Counted from the first letter of the stretch, positions 30,922 to 40,763 are shown. The stretch is 41,096 bases of DNA from Maritimibacter sp. REDSEA-S28_B5 (GCA_001626765.1 LUOO01000013.1:30047-71142), one strand, 5' to 3'. The notes: a model not told the origin generated them from the sequence alone. Translations and numbers: made by a program.

Positions 30922-32490
30922 ATGATGTTTTTCCCGGCCAAGCGCCGTCCTGCCCTGCTTCGCAAGCTCCGGCTCCTGCTGCTCGGTCCGCAGATGCTGG
31001 CCTTTCTGCCCGCGATCATGCTGGGGGCCTTCTGGTTCGGGGGCGAGGGCTTCCTGCTCGTCCTGGCCGTCACCATGCCCGCGCTACTGGTGGTGACCGG
31101 CGAATTCCATTGGCCCTGGTCCCGGATCACGAGGCGCGATGCCCTGACCGGCCTGCCGGGGCGGACCGAGCTGATCGCGCGGATCGCGAGCGCCATGTCC
31201 GAGGGTGCCAATGCCAAGGGCGATCCCCCCGTTTGCCTGGTCATGGAAATCGACAATGCGCCCGCCTTGACGGCCCAGTTCGGGGATGGCGGCAGCGAAA
31301 CCATCCTGCGCTCCTGTGCCGAGCGCATCACCTTTACCCTGCGCGAGGGCGACCTTCTCGCCTCGCTCGGGCCGGGGCGTTTCGGCCTCGTCCTGGCCAA
31401 GACGCCGCGGACCGACCTCGAGGCAATGATCCAGCTTGCCGCCCGGCTGCAGGACGCGATCGAACAGCCGATCTCGCTCGACGGGACCCGCGTGCTCCTG
31501 TCCGCCTGCGTCGGCTTCGCGCTGCCATCGCGGGTGCCGGACCAGACCGGGGAGAGCTATCTTGACGCGGCTGAAAGCGCCCTGACCGAGGCGCAGGATG
31601 CAGGTCCCGGATCGGTCCGCGCCTTTTCGCGCGGGATGCGCCCCCGGGTCAGCGTGCCAGACAACATGACGCGCGAGGTCGTGGCGGCGCTCGAAAACGG
31701 CGAGATCGTGCCGTGGTTCCAGCCGCAGATCTCAACCAACAGCGGCGCCCTCACGGGGCTCGAAGCGTTGGCGCGCTGGGAACATCCCGACAAGGGCCAG
31801 ATCGCGCCTGCCGCCTTTCTCCCCGCCATCGCTGCTGCCGGACTGTTCGAACGGCTGGGCGAGGTCATGCTCTTCAAATCCCTTACCGCGCTCAAGGAAT
31901 GGGACCGTCTGGGACTGACCGTGCCCAATGTGGCGGTGAATTTTTCCGCCGACGAACTGCGCAACCCCCGGCTGTTCGAGAAGGTGCGCTGGGAGCTTGA
32001 CCGTTTCGACCTCAGCCCCGAACGGCTCGTGGTCGAGATCCTCGAGAACGTGGTCGCGCAATCCGAGGACGACACCACCACCCGCAACATCGCGGCCCTG
32101 TCCCGGCTGGGCTGCGGCATCGACCTCGACGATTTCGGCACCGGCCATGCCTCGATCTCCAACATCCGCCGTTTCGACGTCTCGCGGATCAAGATCGACC
32201 GGAGTTTCATCTCCCATGTGGACACCGACCGCGACCAGCAGAACATGGTCTCGGCCATCCTGACCATGGCCGAGCGCCTCGGGCTCGACAGCCTTGGCGA
32301 GGGGGTGGAAACCCACGGCGAACATGCCATGCTCGCGCAGCTGGGCTGCAACCATGTGCAGGGCTACTCGATCGCCCGCCCGATGCCCTTTGCCGCGACC
32401 GTCGACTGGATCCGCGCCCACAACGCCAAGGTGCCGGACCTCCCCCGGATCATTCGTCGCGCCAATGACCGTGGTCAAGCCATCGGGTAA
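30922..32490 (+). CDS. Membrane GGDEF-EAL protein, probable c-di-GMP phosphodiesterase with inactive GGDEF domain
   Basis: A 522-residue protein from the ATG at 30922 (AGGTGG upstream). Two hydrophobic segments at about 24-62 anchor it. The GGDEF domain (about 68-235) is degenerate: the signature is GPGRF (150-154), so cyclase activity is not expected. The EAL domain (about 250-500) keeps the catalytic set: EALAR (281-285), Asn340 in VAVNFS, Glu372 in VEILEN, Asp403/Asp404 in DLDDFGTGHAS, Lys424 in RIKIDRSF and Glu459/Glu462 in GEGVET. It should therefore hydrolyse c-di-GMP, with the GGDEF part possibly serving as a GTP-sensing or regulatory module. It sits between ttcA and yidC. Confidence 0.92.
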   Translation: MMFFPAKRRPALLRKLRLLLLGPQMLAFLPAIMLGAFWFGGEGFLLVLAVTMPALLVVTGEFHWPWSRITRRDALTGLPGRTELIARIASAMSEGANAKGDPPVCLVMEIDNAPALTAQFGDGGSETILRSCAERITFTLREGDLLASLGPGRFGLVLAKTPRTDLEAMIQLAARLQDAIEQPISLDGTRVLLSACVGFALPSRVPDQTGESYLDAAESALTEAQDAGPGSVRAFSRGMRPRVSVPDNMTREVVAALENGEIVPWFQPQISTNSGALTGLEALARWEHPDKGQIAPAAFLPAIAAAGLFERLGEVMLFKSLTALKEWDRLGLTVPNVAVNFSADELRNPRLFEKVRWELDRFDLSPERLVVEILENVVAQSEDDTTTRNIAALSRLGCGIDLDDFGTGHASISNIRRFDVSRIKIDRSFISHVDTDRDQQNMVSAILTMAERLGLDSLGEGVETHGEHAMLAQLGCNHVQGYSIARPMPFAATVDWIRAHNAKVPDLPRIIRRANDRGQAIG

Positions 32491-32664
32491 GGTCGGGGCC
32501 CGCCCGCGGCGCCCTTTCCGCGCACTCGATACACGCGTCCCAACCACCGGTTTGACCCCAGCGGAACAAGGCTCGTCGCGATCCACGCCAAGTGAATCTG
32601 CTTGACCTTTCGTCCCATGGCCTGTTGAACCCCACTGACCGAAAAAAGGACGTGGTGGGACCCC

Positions 32665-34515
32665 ATGGACAGCCAGAACAAGAACCTCCTCATTGCGACA
32701 GTCCTGAGCTTCATCGTCATCACGGCGTGGCTCATTCTGTTCCCGCCGGCCGATCCGGAACCGGTCGCGCCGGAGGAAGTGGCCGAAACCCTGGCGCCCG
32801 GCGCGGTCAACGAGGACGGCACCGCCGCAGTTCCCCCTGCCGCCAGCGGCGCGCCCCAGACCCCTGGCGAAACCTCGCCCGCCGCCACGAACGATCAGGC
32901 CGTAACCACTCTCGCCGCCAGCCCCCGCGTCGCCATCGATACACCCAAGCTCTCGGGCTCGATCGCGCTGGTCGGCGGTCGCATCGACGACCTTCATCTG
33001 AACGACTACAAGGTGTCGCTCGACGAAGACAGCGACACGGTCACGCTCTTGAAGCCCGCGGGCGAACCCGAAGCTTACTACACGCTCTACGGCTGGTCCC
33101 CGGCGGGCGACCTCGACACCTCTGAAGTGCCCAGCGCCACCACCGAATGGTCCCTCGAAGAGGGCGAGACCCTGACCCCCACCACCCCGGTCACGCTGGT
33201 CTGGGAAAGCGCGGGCGGGCTCACCTTCCGCCGCACGATTTCGGTGGACGCGGACTACATGTTCACCGTGGCCCAGTCGGTTGAAAACGGCACCGACGCC
33301 GCGATCCGCCTCGCGCCCTACAGCCAGATCGTGCGCCATGGCGAGCCGACCGACCTCAAGGGGTTCTTCATTCTGCACGAGGGTGTCATCCGCCAGACCG
33401 AGGTCGAACTGTCGGAAATCGACTACAAGGACGTGCGCGAATTCGATCAGGACGGCCGCGAGGGCGCGCCGGCCGAGGCGGTGCAGGCCAACGGCGAGGG
33501 CTGGGTCGGCTTCACCGACCACTACTGGGAAACCCTGATCATTCCCGAGGACGGCCAGACATTTACTTCAGTCGTAAAATACCTGCCCGGCCCCGACATC
33601 TATCAGACCGATGTGCGCTTGCCGGTGATGGACGTCGCCGCCGGCACGACCGCGACGGTCGACACCCGCCTCTTTGCCGGCGCCAAAGAATGGGACGTCA
33701 TTCGCGACTACCAGAACGAGGGCGGGGTCTACCGCCTGCTAGACTCGATCGACTGGGGAATGTTCTTCTTCCTGACCAAACCGATCTTTGCGGTTCTGCA
33801 CTGGCTGCACGGTCTCATCGGAAACATGGGCTGGGCGATCATCGCGCTGACCTTCATCATGAAGGCGATCCTCTTCCCGCTTGCCTATCGTTCCTACGTC
33901 TCGATGGCGAAGATGAAGGAACTCCAGCCTCAGATGGAGGAGATCCGCAAAAAGGCGGGCGATGACCGCATGAAGGTCCAGCAGGAAATGATGGAGCTTT
34001 ACAAGAAGGAAAAGGTGAACCCCGCCTCCGGCTGTCTGCCCGTTCTCCTGCAGATCCCGATCTGGTTCTCGCTCTACAAGGTGGTCTTCGTCACGCTCGA
34101 GTTGCGCCACCAGCCATGGCTCGGCTGGATCCGCGACCTGTCCGCACCCGATCCGTCGTCGATCCTGAACCTCTTCGGCCTCTTGCCCTACGCGGCACCC
34201 GATCCGACGAGTTGGTTCTATTTCTTCTCGCTGGGCATCCTCCCGATCCTTCTGGGCATCTCGATGTGGCTGCAGCAGAAACTGAACCCGGCACCGGCCG
34301 ACGCCACGCAAGCGACGATCATGGCATGGATGCCCTGGGTCTTCATGTTCATGCTGGGCAGCTTTGCCTCGGGCCTCGTGCTCTACTGGATCACGAACAA
34401 CACGCTGACGTTCATCCAGCAGTATACGATCATGCGCAGCCACGGGGCGAAGCCAGACCTTTTTGGCAACATCATCTCCAGCTTCAAGAAGAAGCCGGCG
34501 GCGGAAAAGAAATGA
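32665..34515 (+). CDS. yidC: Membrane protein insertase YidC
   Basis: A 616-residue protein. The N-terminal anchor is LLIATVLSFIVITAWLILFP (8-27), followed by an Ala/Pro/Glu-rich linker (to about 90), the periplasmic P1 beta domain (about 95-340) and the conserved insertase core from about 365: MGWAIIALTFIMKAILFPLA, YRSYVSMAKMKELQPQMEEI, NPASGCLPVLLQIPIWFSLY, and the last segments MAWMPWVFMFMLGSFASGLV and LYWITNNTLTFIQQY. YidC inserts and folds inner-membrane proteins alone or with Sec. It starts 174 bp after the EAL gene; engB begins 11 bp after its stop. Confidence 0.98.
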   Translation: MDSQNKNLLIATVLSFIVITAWLILFPPADPEPVAPEEVAETLAPGAVNEDGTAAVPPAASGAPQTPGETSPAATNDQAVTTLAASPRVAIDTPKLSGSIALVGGRIDDLHLNDYKVSLDEDSDTVTLLKPAGEPEAYYTLYGWSPAGDLDTSEVPSATTEWSLEEGETLTPTTPVTLVWESAGGLTFRRTISVDADYMFTVAQSVENGTDAAIRLAPYSQIVRHGEPTDLKGFFILHEGVIRQTEVELSEIDYKDVREFDQDGREGAPAEAVQANGEGWVGFTDHYWETLIIPEDGQTFTSVVKYLPGPDIYQTDVRLPVMDVAAGTTATVDTRLFAGAKEWDVIRDYQNEGGVYRLLDSIDWGMFFFLTKPIFAVLHWLHGLIGNMGWAIIALTFIMKAILFPLAYRSYVSMAKMKELQPQMEEIRKKAGDDRMKVQQEMMELYKKEKVNPASGCLPVLLQIPIWFSLYKVVFVTLELRHQPWLGWIRDLSAPDPSSILNLFGLLPYAAPDPTSWFYFFSLGILPILLGISMWLQQKLNPAPADATQATIMAWMPWVFMFMLGSFASGLVLYWITNNTLTFIQQYTIMRSHGAKPDLFGNIISSFKKKPAAEKK

Positions 34516-34525
34516 GGGTCCCCTC

Positions 34526-35182
34526 GTGACGGCCCCCCTGCCCTTTCCCGTGGCCGAAGAGCCTGACGATGCGTCCCGCGAAGCGGGGCGCATGCTCTTT
34601 GCCGCCCAGACCGAGTTTCTGAAGGGCGTCGTGGCCATGAACGGTCTGCCGCCCGACGACCGGCTCGAAGTCTGTTTCGCGGGCCGGTCGAACGTGGGAA
34701 AATCGACGTTGATCAACGCCCTTACGGGGCGCAAGGGGCTCGCGCGGGCGTCGAACACGCCGGGGCGGACGCAGGAGATCAATTATTTCACAACCACGAA
34801 CGGCCCCTATCTCGTCGACCTGCCGGGCTACGGCTACGCCAACGCACCGGTCGCCATCGTCGAGAAATGGCAGCGGCTCCTGAAGTCCTACCTTCAGGGA
34901 CGCGCGACGCTGCGCCGGGCCTTTGTCCTGGTGGATCACCGCCACGGGATCAAGGACGTGGATCAGGAGATCATGACGCTTCTCGACAAGGCCGCGGTGA
35001 CCTTTCAGGTCGTCCTGACCAAGGCGGACAAGGTCAAGGCGGCGGACCGCGACAAGGTGCTCGCGCAGGTGCGTCAGAACCTGTCCAAGCACCCGGCGGC
35101 CTATCCGGAGATCGTTCTGACCTCCTCCGAAAAGGGCGACGGGATCGAAACGCTGCGGGCGATCATCGCGTCCCTGGACTGA
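34526..35182 (+). CDS. engB: Ribosome biogenesis GTP-binding protein EngB (YihA/YsxC)
   Basis: A 218-residue GTPase from a GTG at 34526 with GAGGG 7 bases before it; longer in-frame starts would lie inside yidC. Walker A/G1 is GRSNVGKST at 53-61, the switch region has [13 protein letters not shown]3 is DLPGYGYA, G4 is TKADK and G5 SSEKGDG. EngB is needed for late steps of the large ribosomal subunit. It lies between yidC and argB. Confidence 0.97.
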   Translation: MTAPLPFPVAEEPDDASREAGRMLFAAQTEFLKGVVAMNGLPPDDRLEVCFAGRSNVGKSTLINALTGRKGLARASNTPGRTQEINYFTTTNGPYLVDLPGYGYANAPVAIVEKWQRLLKSYLQGRATLRRAFVLVDHRHGIKDVDQEIMTLLDKAAVTFQVVLTKADKVKAADRDKVLAQVRQNLSKHPAAYPEIVLTSSEKGDGIETLRAIIASLD

Positions 35183-35268
35183 TCCCGGACACCGCCTTGG
35201 GGGGACGCGCCCTTGAAGCCCATTGCCGCGCCGCGTATCACTTTGGCAGCCGCCAACAGGATCAGCCC

Positions 35269-36132
35269 ATGAGAAAGCTCAGCATGAACCGCGACTGGAT
35301 CGCCACCGCGCGCACCCTCAACGAAGCCCTCCCCTATCTGCAGCGCTACAAGGGCGCCACGGTCGTCGTCAAATTCGGCGGCAACGCGATGGGCGACGAC
35401 GAGGCGATGGCGAGCTTTGCCCGCGACATCGTGCTCATGCGCATGGTCGGCGTGAACCCGGTGGTCGTCCACGGCGGCGGACCGATGATCAACGACATGC
35501 TGAAGAAACTCGGCGTCGAAAGCGAATGGGTGGGCGGCAAGCGCGTGACCGATGCGGCTACGGTCGAAGTTGTGGAAATGGTGCTCTCTGGGCCGGTCAA
35601 CGCGCGCATCGTGGCCGCGATTAACCAGGAGGGTGGTCGTGCGGTGGGCCTGTCGGGCAAGGACGCGAACCTCATGGTCTGCGAGCCGACCGATGCGAAA
35701 CTGGGCTTTGTCGGCACCCCGGTCGAGGTTGACCCCTTCGTCATCCGGCGTCTGATGGAAAGCGAAACGATCCCCGTCATCGCGCCGATTGGCGTGGGGC
35801 GCGAGGGCGAAAGCTACAACATCAACGGCGACACGGCGGCGGGGGCCATCGCGGCGGCGCTGAAGGCTGACCGACTGCTGCTCATGACCGATGTGCAGGG
35901 GGTCAAGGGACCAGACGGCAACTTCGTCACCGAACTGACCTCATCGACGATCAAGGACTGGACCGCCGACGGCACCATCGCGGGCGGCATGATCCCCAAA
36001 ACGGAAACCGCGCTCAAGGCGCTCGAGGGCGGCTGCCGCGCGGTCGTGATCCTCGACGGGCGGGTGCCGAACGCGGCGCTCCTCGAGCTGTACACCGAAC
36101 AGGGCCCCGGCTCGATCATCCGGCTCGGCTGA
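35269..36132 (+). CDS. argB: Acetylglutamate kinase
   Basis: A 287-residue amino acid kinase that phosphorylates N-acetylglutamate in arginine synthesis. Key blocks: VVKFGGNAM (lysine and glycine loop), [16 protein letters not shown] (substrate loop), [32 protein letters not shown] and [18 protein letters not shown], the latter a metal/ATP segment. The ATG at 35269 has CAGGA upstream; a second ATG at 35284 is possible. The stop and the next start overlap (TGATG). It is feedback-regulated by arginine in families with an N-terminal helix; the 16 residues before the core ([16 protein letters not shown]) resemble such a helix, so arginine inhibition is likely. Confidence 0.98.
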   Translation: MRKLSMNRDWIATARTLNEALPYLQRYKGATVVVKFGGNAMGDDEAMASFARDIVLMRMVGVNPVVVHGGGPMINDMLKKLGVESEWVGGKRVTDAATVEVVEMVLSGPVNARIVAAINQEGGRAVGLSGKDANLMVCEPTDAKLGFVGTPVEVDPFVIRRLMESETIPVIAPIGVGREGESYNINGDTAAGAIAAALKADRLLLMTDVQGVKGPDGNFVTELTSSTIKDWTADGTIAGGMIPKTETALKALEGGCRAVVILDGRVPNAALLELYTEQGPGSIIRLG

Positions 36133-36749
36133 TGGACCACATCGCGGACGCGCGGGCGGTTCACCTCGACCTGCTCGCCGTCGCGCGCGAAGGCGATGAC
36201 CACATCGCCCTCCTCGGCCCCCATGAGCCCGGCTTCTGGCCCGCATTTCGCGCCAGCCCCGAAGCCGTCGATGGCCAGCCCGACCCGATGGACCGCTGGT
36301 CGAAACGGGTGATCGGAGGGCTCGCCGCGACATGGGGCGGCACGGCGGTGTTTCCCTCGGACGGCCCGCCCTACCCCCCGTTCATCGCTTGGGCGCTGGC
36401 CTCGGGCCATGTCTGGCAATCGCCGGTCGGTCTGCTGGTCCATGCCCGCCAAGGGCTCTGGACCTCGTTTCGGGGTGCCGTCCGACTCGACCACGAACCC
36501 AGCCTGCCCAAATCGCAGAACCCTTGCCTGACCTGTGCGACGATGCCGTGCAAGACCGCGTGCCCTGTCGATGCACTTCTGTTACAAAGCTATGATACGG
36601 ATGCATGTCACAGCTACCTCGATACCGCAAACGGGGCCGACTGCATGAATTTGGGTTGCGCTGCACGCAGAGCTTGCCCCGTCAGTGCCAGTTTTGATAG
36701 AACCGCTGAGCAATCAAATTTCCATATGAGGGCGTTCCACGCAATATGA
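36132..36749 (+). CDS. Ferredoxin-like protein with unusual cysteine spacing
   Basis: A 205-residue protein of unclear role. Its cysteines are crowded near the C-terminus: PCLTCATMPCKTACP (CX2CX4CX3CP, around 131-145), then DACHSYLD and DCMNLGCAARRACPVS (CX4CX5CP). These suggest one or two iron-sulfur clusters, with spacing that differs from standard bacterial 2[4Fe-4S] ferredoxins (CX2CX2CX3CP). The N-terminal 120 residues show no domain I can name, though the layout recalls the C-terminal part of epoxyqueuosine reductase-type proteins. It overlaps both neighbours by 1 and 4 bp, so argB, this gene and the phosphatase are co-translated. Confidence 0.75.
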   Translation: MDHIADARAVHLDLLAVAREGDDHIALLGPHEPGFWPAFRASPEAVDGQPDPMDRWSKRVIGGLAATWGGTAVFPSDGPPYPPFIAWALASGHVWQSPVGLLVHARQGLWTSFRGAVRLDHEPSLPKSQNPCLTCATMPCKTACPVDALLLQSYDTDACHSYLDTANGADCMNLGCAARRACPVSASFDRTAEQSNFHMRAFHAI

Positions 36750-37345
36750 CTCTTCGCCTGATCCTTACCCGCCACGCCAAATCGTCCTGGGACAACCCGC
36801 TTCTGACCGACCACGACCGGATCCTGAACCGGCGTGGGCGCGCATCGGCGGCGGCGCTCGGGCGATGGCTGGCCGAGATCGGGCAGCGCCCGGATCAGGC
36901 GCTTGTGTCGTCCTCCGAACGCACCCGCGAGACCTGGGACATCCTGTCGAACGCAGGCGGCTTCCAGACCCAGGCCGAGATTTCCCCGGCGCTCTACCTC
37001 TCGGAACCCGACACGATGCTGTCGATCCTCAAGGGGGCCACGGGACGCACCGTGCAGCTCATCGCGCATAATCCCGGCATCTCGTTCTTTGCCCGTTCGA
37101 TCCTCGACACCGCGCCCCTCGAGCACCTCTTCGACCGCTATCCGACCGGCGCGACCACGCTGATCGACTTCGAGACGGAAAGCTGGTCCGAGGTCACCTG
37201 GCGCTCTGGCCTCTTCGTCGATTTCGCTGTGCCCCGCGCGCTGATCCAACGGGAAGAGGAGCAGGCCGCGAAAAAGGCGGCCGAAGCCGCCCTTTCCCCC
37301 AGCGATACCCCGCCCGACACGCCGACTGAACCTCTGTCAGCCTGA
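36746..37345 (+). CDS. Histidine phosphatase family protein (SixA type)
   Basis: A 199-residue member of the histidine phosphatase (RHG) superfamily. The catalytic His10 is in LILTRHAKSSWDN, with the SSERTRETWDIL block and the second catalytic histidine in QLIAHNPGISFFARSIL. SixA-like proteins remove phosphate from histidine-phosphotransfer domains; that role is inferred from length and motif only. The tail (about 170-199) is low-complexity, rich in Ala, Glu, Pro and Thr. It overlaps the upstream gene by 4 bp and ends only 10 bp from the convergent aapP. Confidence 0.88.
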   Translation: MTLRLILTRHAKSSWDNPLLTDHDRILNRRGRASAAALGRWLAEIGQRPDQALVSSSERTRETWDILSNAGGFQTQAEISPALYLSEPDTMLSILKGATGRTVQLIAHNPGISFFARSILDTAPLEHLFDRYPTGATTLIDFETESWSEVTWRSGLFVDFAVPRALIQREEEQAAKKAAEAALSPSDTPPDTPTEPLSA

Positions 37346-37355
37346 CGACGCGGGC

Positions 37356-38147
37356 CTAGTGCCCGATGATCTGCGACAGGAACTGCTGTGTGCGCTCCGA
37401 CTTCGGGTTGTTGAAGAACTCTTTCGGTTCGTTCTGCTCCACGATCTGACCGTCGGCCATAAAGATCACGCGGTTCGCCACGGCTTGGGCAAAGCCCATT
37501 TCGTGGGTCACGCAGAGCATCGTCATCCCTTCTTCGGCCAGCTCGATCATGGTGTCGAGCACCTCCTTGATCATCTCGGGGTCGAGCGCCGAAGTCGGTT
37601 CGTCAAACAGCATGATCCGCGGCATCATGCAGAGCGACCGCGCGATGGCCACGCGCTGCTGCTGACCGCCGGACAGTTGGCCGGGGTATTTCAGCGCCTG
37701 ATCGGGGATCTTCACCTTCGACAGGAAATGCATGGCGCGTTCTTCCGCCTCTTTCCGGGGCACCTTCCGCACCCAGATGGGCGCAAGAGTGCAGTTTTCC
37801 AGAATGGTGAGATGCGGAAAGAGGTTGAAGTGCTGGAACACCATCCCGACTTCGGACCGCACCTTGTCGATGTTCTTGAGGTCCGAGGTCAGCTCGATCC
37901 CGTCCACCACGATCTTGCCAGCCTGATGTTCCTCGAGCCGGTTGATGCAGCGAATGAGCGTCGATTTCCCGGAGCCTGAGGGGCCGCAGATGACGATGCG
38001 TTCGCCGCGATAGACGGTCAGGTCGATGTCGCGCAACACGTGGAAGGTGCCATACCACTTGTTCATGTCCGAGATCTGGATCGCGACCTCGTCCGAGACT
38101 TTCATGGCCGAGGCGTCGATGGTTTTTTCTGGTGCGAGTTGAGACAT
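37356..38147 (-). CDS. aapP: ATP-binding subunit of a general/acidic L-amino acid ABC importer (AapP/BztD)
   Basis: A 263-residue polar amino acid ABC ATPase. Walker A GPSGSGKST is at 55-63, signature LSGGQQQR, Walker B IMLFDEPTSALDPEM, switch CVTHEMGFAQAV. The short N-terminal extension before AIQISDMNKWYGTFHVLRDI is usual for the Aap/Bzt type. AAGGAGT precedes the ATG. It is the last gene of the transporter operon (order aapJ-Q-M-P) and drives uptake of glutamate, glutamine, aspartate and asparagine in characterised relatives. Confidence 0.96.
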   Translation of the reverse strand: MSQLAPEKTIDASAMKVSDEVAIQISDMNKWYGTFHVLRDIDLTVYRGERIVICGPSGSGKSTLIRCINRLEEHQAGKIVVDGIELTSDLKNIDKVRSEVGMVFQHFNLFPHLTILENCTLAPIWVRKVPRKEAEERAMHFLSKVKIPDQALKYPGQLSGGQQQRVAIARSLCMMPRIMLFDEPTSALDPEMIKEVLDTMIELAEEGMTMLCVTHEMGFAQAVANRVIFMADGQIVEQNEPKEFFNNPKSERTQQFLSQIIGH

Positions 38148-38158
38148 GGTGGGACTCC

Positions 38159-39457
38159 TTAGCGGTGATCGGTGCGCAGTTTGCGCTCCAGATGCATCGA
38201 GTAGCGGGACATGGCGAAGCAGGAGAGGAAGAAGAGAAGCGCGATGAAGCCGTAAAGCTCCCACACGATCCCGTTCCAGTTGGCATCGGCCCGGATTGAC
38301 CCGGACAGCCCGAGTGGATCGAGCAGGCCGATGATCGACACGAGCGTCGTGTCCTTGAAGAGGCCGATGAAGGTAGACACGATACCGGGGATCGAGATTT
38401 TCAGCGCCTGCGGCATGATGATCAGCCGCTGCGCGCGCCAATAATCCAGCCCCAGCGCATCCGCCGCCTCGTATTGCCCCCGCGGAAGTGCTGCCAGCCC
38501 GCCCCGGATCACCTCGGCCATATAGGCAGAGGCAAAGAGCGTCGCCATGATCATGACACGCAGGATGATGTCGAAATTCGTCCCCGGTGGCATGAAGATG
38601 TTGAGCAACGTCGAGGCCACGAAGAGGAGCGTGATCAGCGGCACGCCCCGGATGAACTCGATGAAGCCGACGGACATATACTTGACGATCATGAGGTCCG
38701 ACTGACGCCCCAGCGCCAGCACGATGCCCAAGGGCAGCGAGATGCCGATGGCGACAACCCCGATCCAGACGGACAACATGAAGCCCCCGAAAAGACGGCT
38801 TTCGACGCCCTGGATCCCGACGGGAATGATCCCGTGCAGCCCCTGCGCCACCGGACCGGCGGCAAAGACCCAGCACAGGATGGGCAGGATGATCGCGGCG
38901 AGCGTGCCCCCGAGCGTTCCTATGACCGGCGACAGGACCTTGAGCACCGCGTAGCCGATCACGATCCCGAAGGCGACCATGAGCGGCAGCCAGAGCGTGC
39001 CACCCCACATTAGCCAAGGGGCGAGGAAGGGAAACGCCGCCGAGACGTAGAGCAACTGGCGCGGCACCCGTTCCGAGAACAGGATCGGCGCCATGGCGAC
39101 GAAGAGCAGGATGAGTGTCAGGATCGGCCGCCAGTAAAGCTCGGACGGATAGAAACCGAACAGGAGCTGGATCCAGCGCTCCCGGATCACGCCCCAGCAG
39201 GCGCCGTGTTCCTTGCCCAGTGCCGCGATGATCTCGCGGCATTCGGACAGGGATTGCGCGGCCCAGGTGGGCGTGAACACCCATGACAGGAGGTTCACGA
39301 GGATCCAGATCACGAGAGCCAGCATGAGCACGGTAACGACCGAGTTGAACACGCCCGAGAACAGGTTGGTGCGCGCCCAGCCGATGGGACCGACCGTGGA
39401 CACGGGCGGTTCCTTCTGCGGAAGCATGTCGGTGCGAACGTAGGAATAATCGGACAT
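38159..39457 (-). CDS. aapM: Permease subunit of the general/acidic L-amino acid ABC importer (AapM/BztC)
   Basis: A 432-residue permease with about eight membrane segments and the long N-terminal region typical of AapM/BztC (including the cytoplasmic start MSDYSYVRTDMLPQKEPPVS). The binding-protein-dependent transport core has SVWIGVVAIGISLPLGIVLA, GFIEFIRGVPLITLLFVAST and the EAA-type loop AALPRGQYEAADALGLDYWR. It starts 1 base after aapQ ends, with GGAG inside the end of aapQ. Confidence 0.96.
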   Translation of the reverse strand: MSDYSYVRTDMLPQKEPPVSTVGPIGWARTNLFSGVFNSVVTVLMLALVIWILVNLLSWVFTPTWAAQSLSECREIIAALGKEHGACWGVIRERWIQLLFGFYPSELYWRPILTLILLFVAMAPILFSERVPRQLLYVSAAFPFLAPWLMWGGTLWLPLMVAFGIVIGYAVLKVLSPVIGTLGGTLAAIILPILCWVFAAGPVAQGLHGIIPVGIQGVESRLFGGFMLSVWIGVVAIGISLPLGIVLALGRQSDLMIVKYMSVGFIEFIRGVPLITLLFVASTLLNIFMPPGTNFDIILRVMIMATLFASAYMAEVIRGGLAALPRGQYEAADALGLDYWRAQRLIIMPQALKISIPGIVSTFIGLFKDTTLVSIIGLLDPLGLSGSIRADANWNGIVWELYGFIALLFFLSCFAMSRYSMHLERKLRTDHR

Positions 39458-39458
39458 C

Positions 39459-40763
39459 TCAGCGCTCCTTCAGCCGCACGGCGTTGTTGTAGGCGTTCAT
39501 CACCGCCGAAATGGCCAGCGAAATGCCGAGGTAGATGAGCATGGTCAGAAGCACCGCCTCGAGCTCGCGCCCGGTCTGGTTGAGCGTGATGCCCATGAGC
39601 GTGCCGGTGAGATCCATGTAGCCTACGGCGATGGCCAGCGATGAGTTCTTGGTCAGGTTCAGATATTGCGAGATGAGCGGCGGAATGATCACCCGCAGCG
39701 CCTGCGGCAGGACGACGAGCGACATGATCCGGCGCGGCCGCATCCCCAGCGCCGCAGCCGCCTCGGTCTGGCCCGGGGAGATGGCGAGGATGCCGCCCCG
39801 CACGATTTCCGCGATGAAGGCCGCGGTATAAAGCGAAAGCGCCAGCCACAGAGCGATCAGCGAATTGCGCATGTAGGTGCCGCCGTCGAAATTGAACCCG
39901 CGCAATTCGGGCGAGGACAGCCAGAATCCGAGCAGCCAGAGCACGACGGCCGTCGGCACGACGATGACACCCAGTCGCCAATGCCACGTCCTTGGCCGCA
40001 CACCGGTCGCCGCCTGCAACCGATCCGCCCGCTGCCCGATGAGTCGTGCAATGAGGATACCGGCCGTGAGGATCGCGACGATGGCGACGAGGTCGAGACT
40101 CACGTCAAAGGCAACGGCACTGTCCCCAAAAAGATGCACGTCGCCGATCCCCTGCCGCCAACCGACCGCGTTCCCCTCTTCGTCCACATGACCAAAGAGC
40201 GGCTCGGGGATGTAGAACCCCCGGTTTGTCAGCGCGATACTGTCGTTCACGATCATCCGCGCTTCGGGGTCATCTCCGCGAAAGGCATTGGGCGGCGGAA
40301 GCGTCTCGATCAGGATCGCCATGGTGAAGACGATCCAGAGCAGCACGGGGACGTTGCGGAACATCTCCACGTAGACCGTCATGATCCGCGCGATGAGCCA
40401 GTTGTTGGAAAGGCGCAGCACACCGACGATGATCCCGACGATGGTAGCCGCCACGCAGCCCATGAAGGCCACGAGCAGCGTGTTCAGTAGCCCGACAAAG
40501 GCCGCGCGCAGATGCGGGTCGCGCGAGTTGTATTCGATCAGCCGCTGGTTGATGTCGTAACCGGCGGGAAGTCCGAGGAAATCGAACCCCACGGATTTCC
40601 CCAGCGAGGCAAGGTTCGACAGCGTATTCGACACAAGCCAGCCGATGAGAACGAGAAACAGGACAAGCGCGATGATCTGGATCGTCGCGGAGCGATAACG
40701 GCTGTCATACAGCAGCATCGACAAACGGAATTTGCTCCCTTGCGGGTCCGTCGCTGTGGTCAT
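39459..40763 (-). CDS. aapQ: Permease subunit of the general/acidic L-amino acid ABC importer (AapQ/BztB)
   Basis: A 434-residue permease. The ATG at 40763 (MTTATDPQGSKFRLSML) is chosen; the longer frame runs through the intercistronic hairpin. The long insertion between the first core segments (about 150-300) is characteristic of AapQ/BztB. The core has VYVEMFRNVPVLLWIVFTMA and the EAA-type loop AISPGQTEAAAALGMRPRRI. It forms the membrane channel with AapM. It lies 119 bp after the binding-protein gene, separated by a strong hairpin. Confidence 0.96.
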   Translation of the reverse strand: MTTATDPQGSKFRLSMLLYDSRYRSATIQIIALVLFLVLIGWLVSNTLSNLASLGKSVGFDFLGLPAGYDINQRLIEYNSRDPHLRAAFVGLLNTLLVAFMGCVAATIVGIIVGVLRLSNNWLIARIMTVYVEMFRNVPVLLWIVFTMAILIETLPPPNAFRGDDPEARMIVNDSIALTNRGFYIPEPLFGHVDEEGNAVGWRQGIGDVHLFGDSAVAFDVSLDLVAIVAILTAGILIARLIGQRADRLQAATGVRPRTWHWRLGVIVVPTAVVLWLLGFWLSSPELRGFNFDGGTYMRNSLIALWLALSLYTAAFIAEIVRGGILAISPGQTEAAAALGMRPRRIMSLVVLPQALRVIIPPLISQYLNLTKNSSLAIAVGYMDLTGTLMGITLNQTGRELEAVLLTMLIYLGISLAISAVMNAYNNAVRLKER

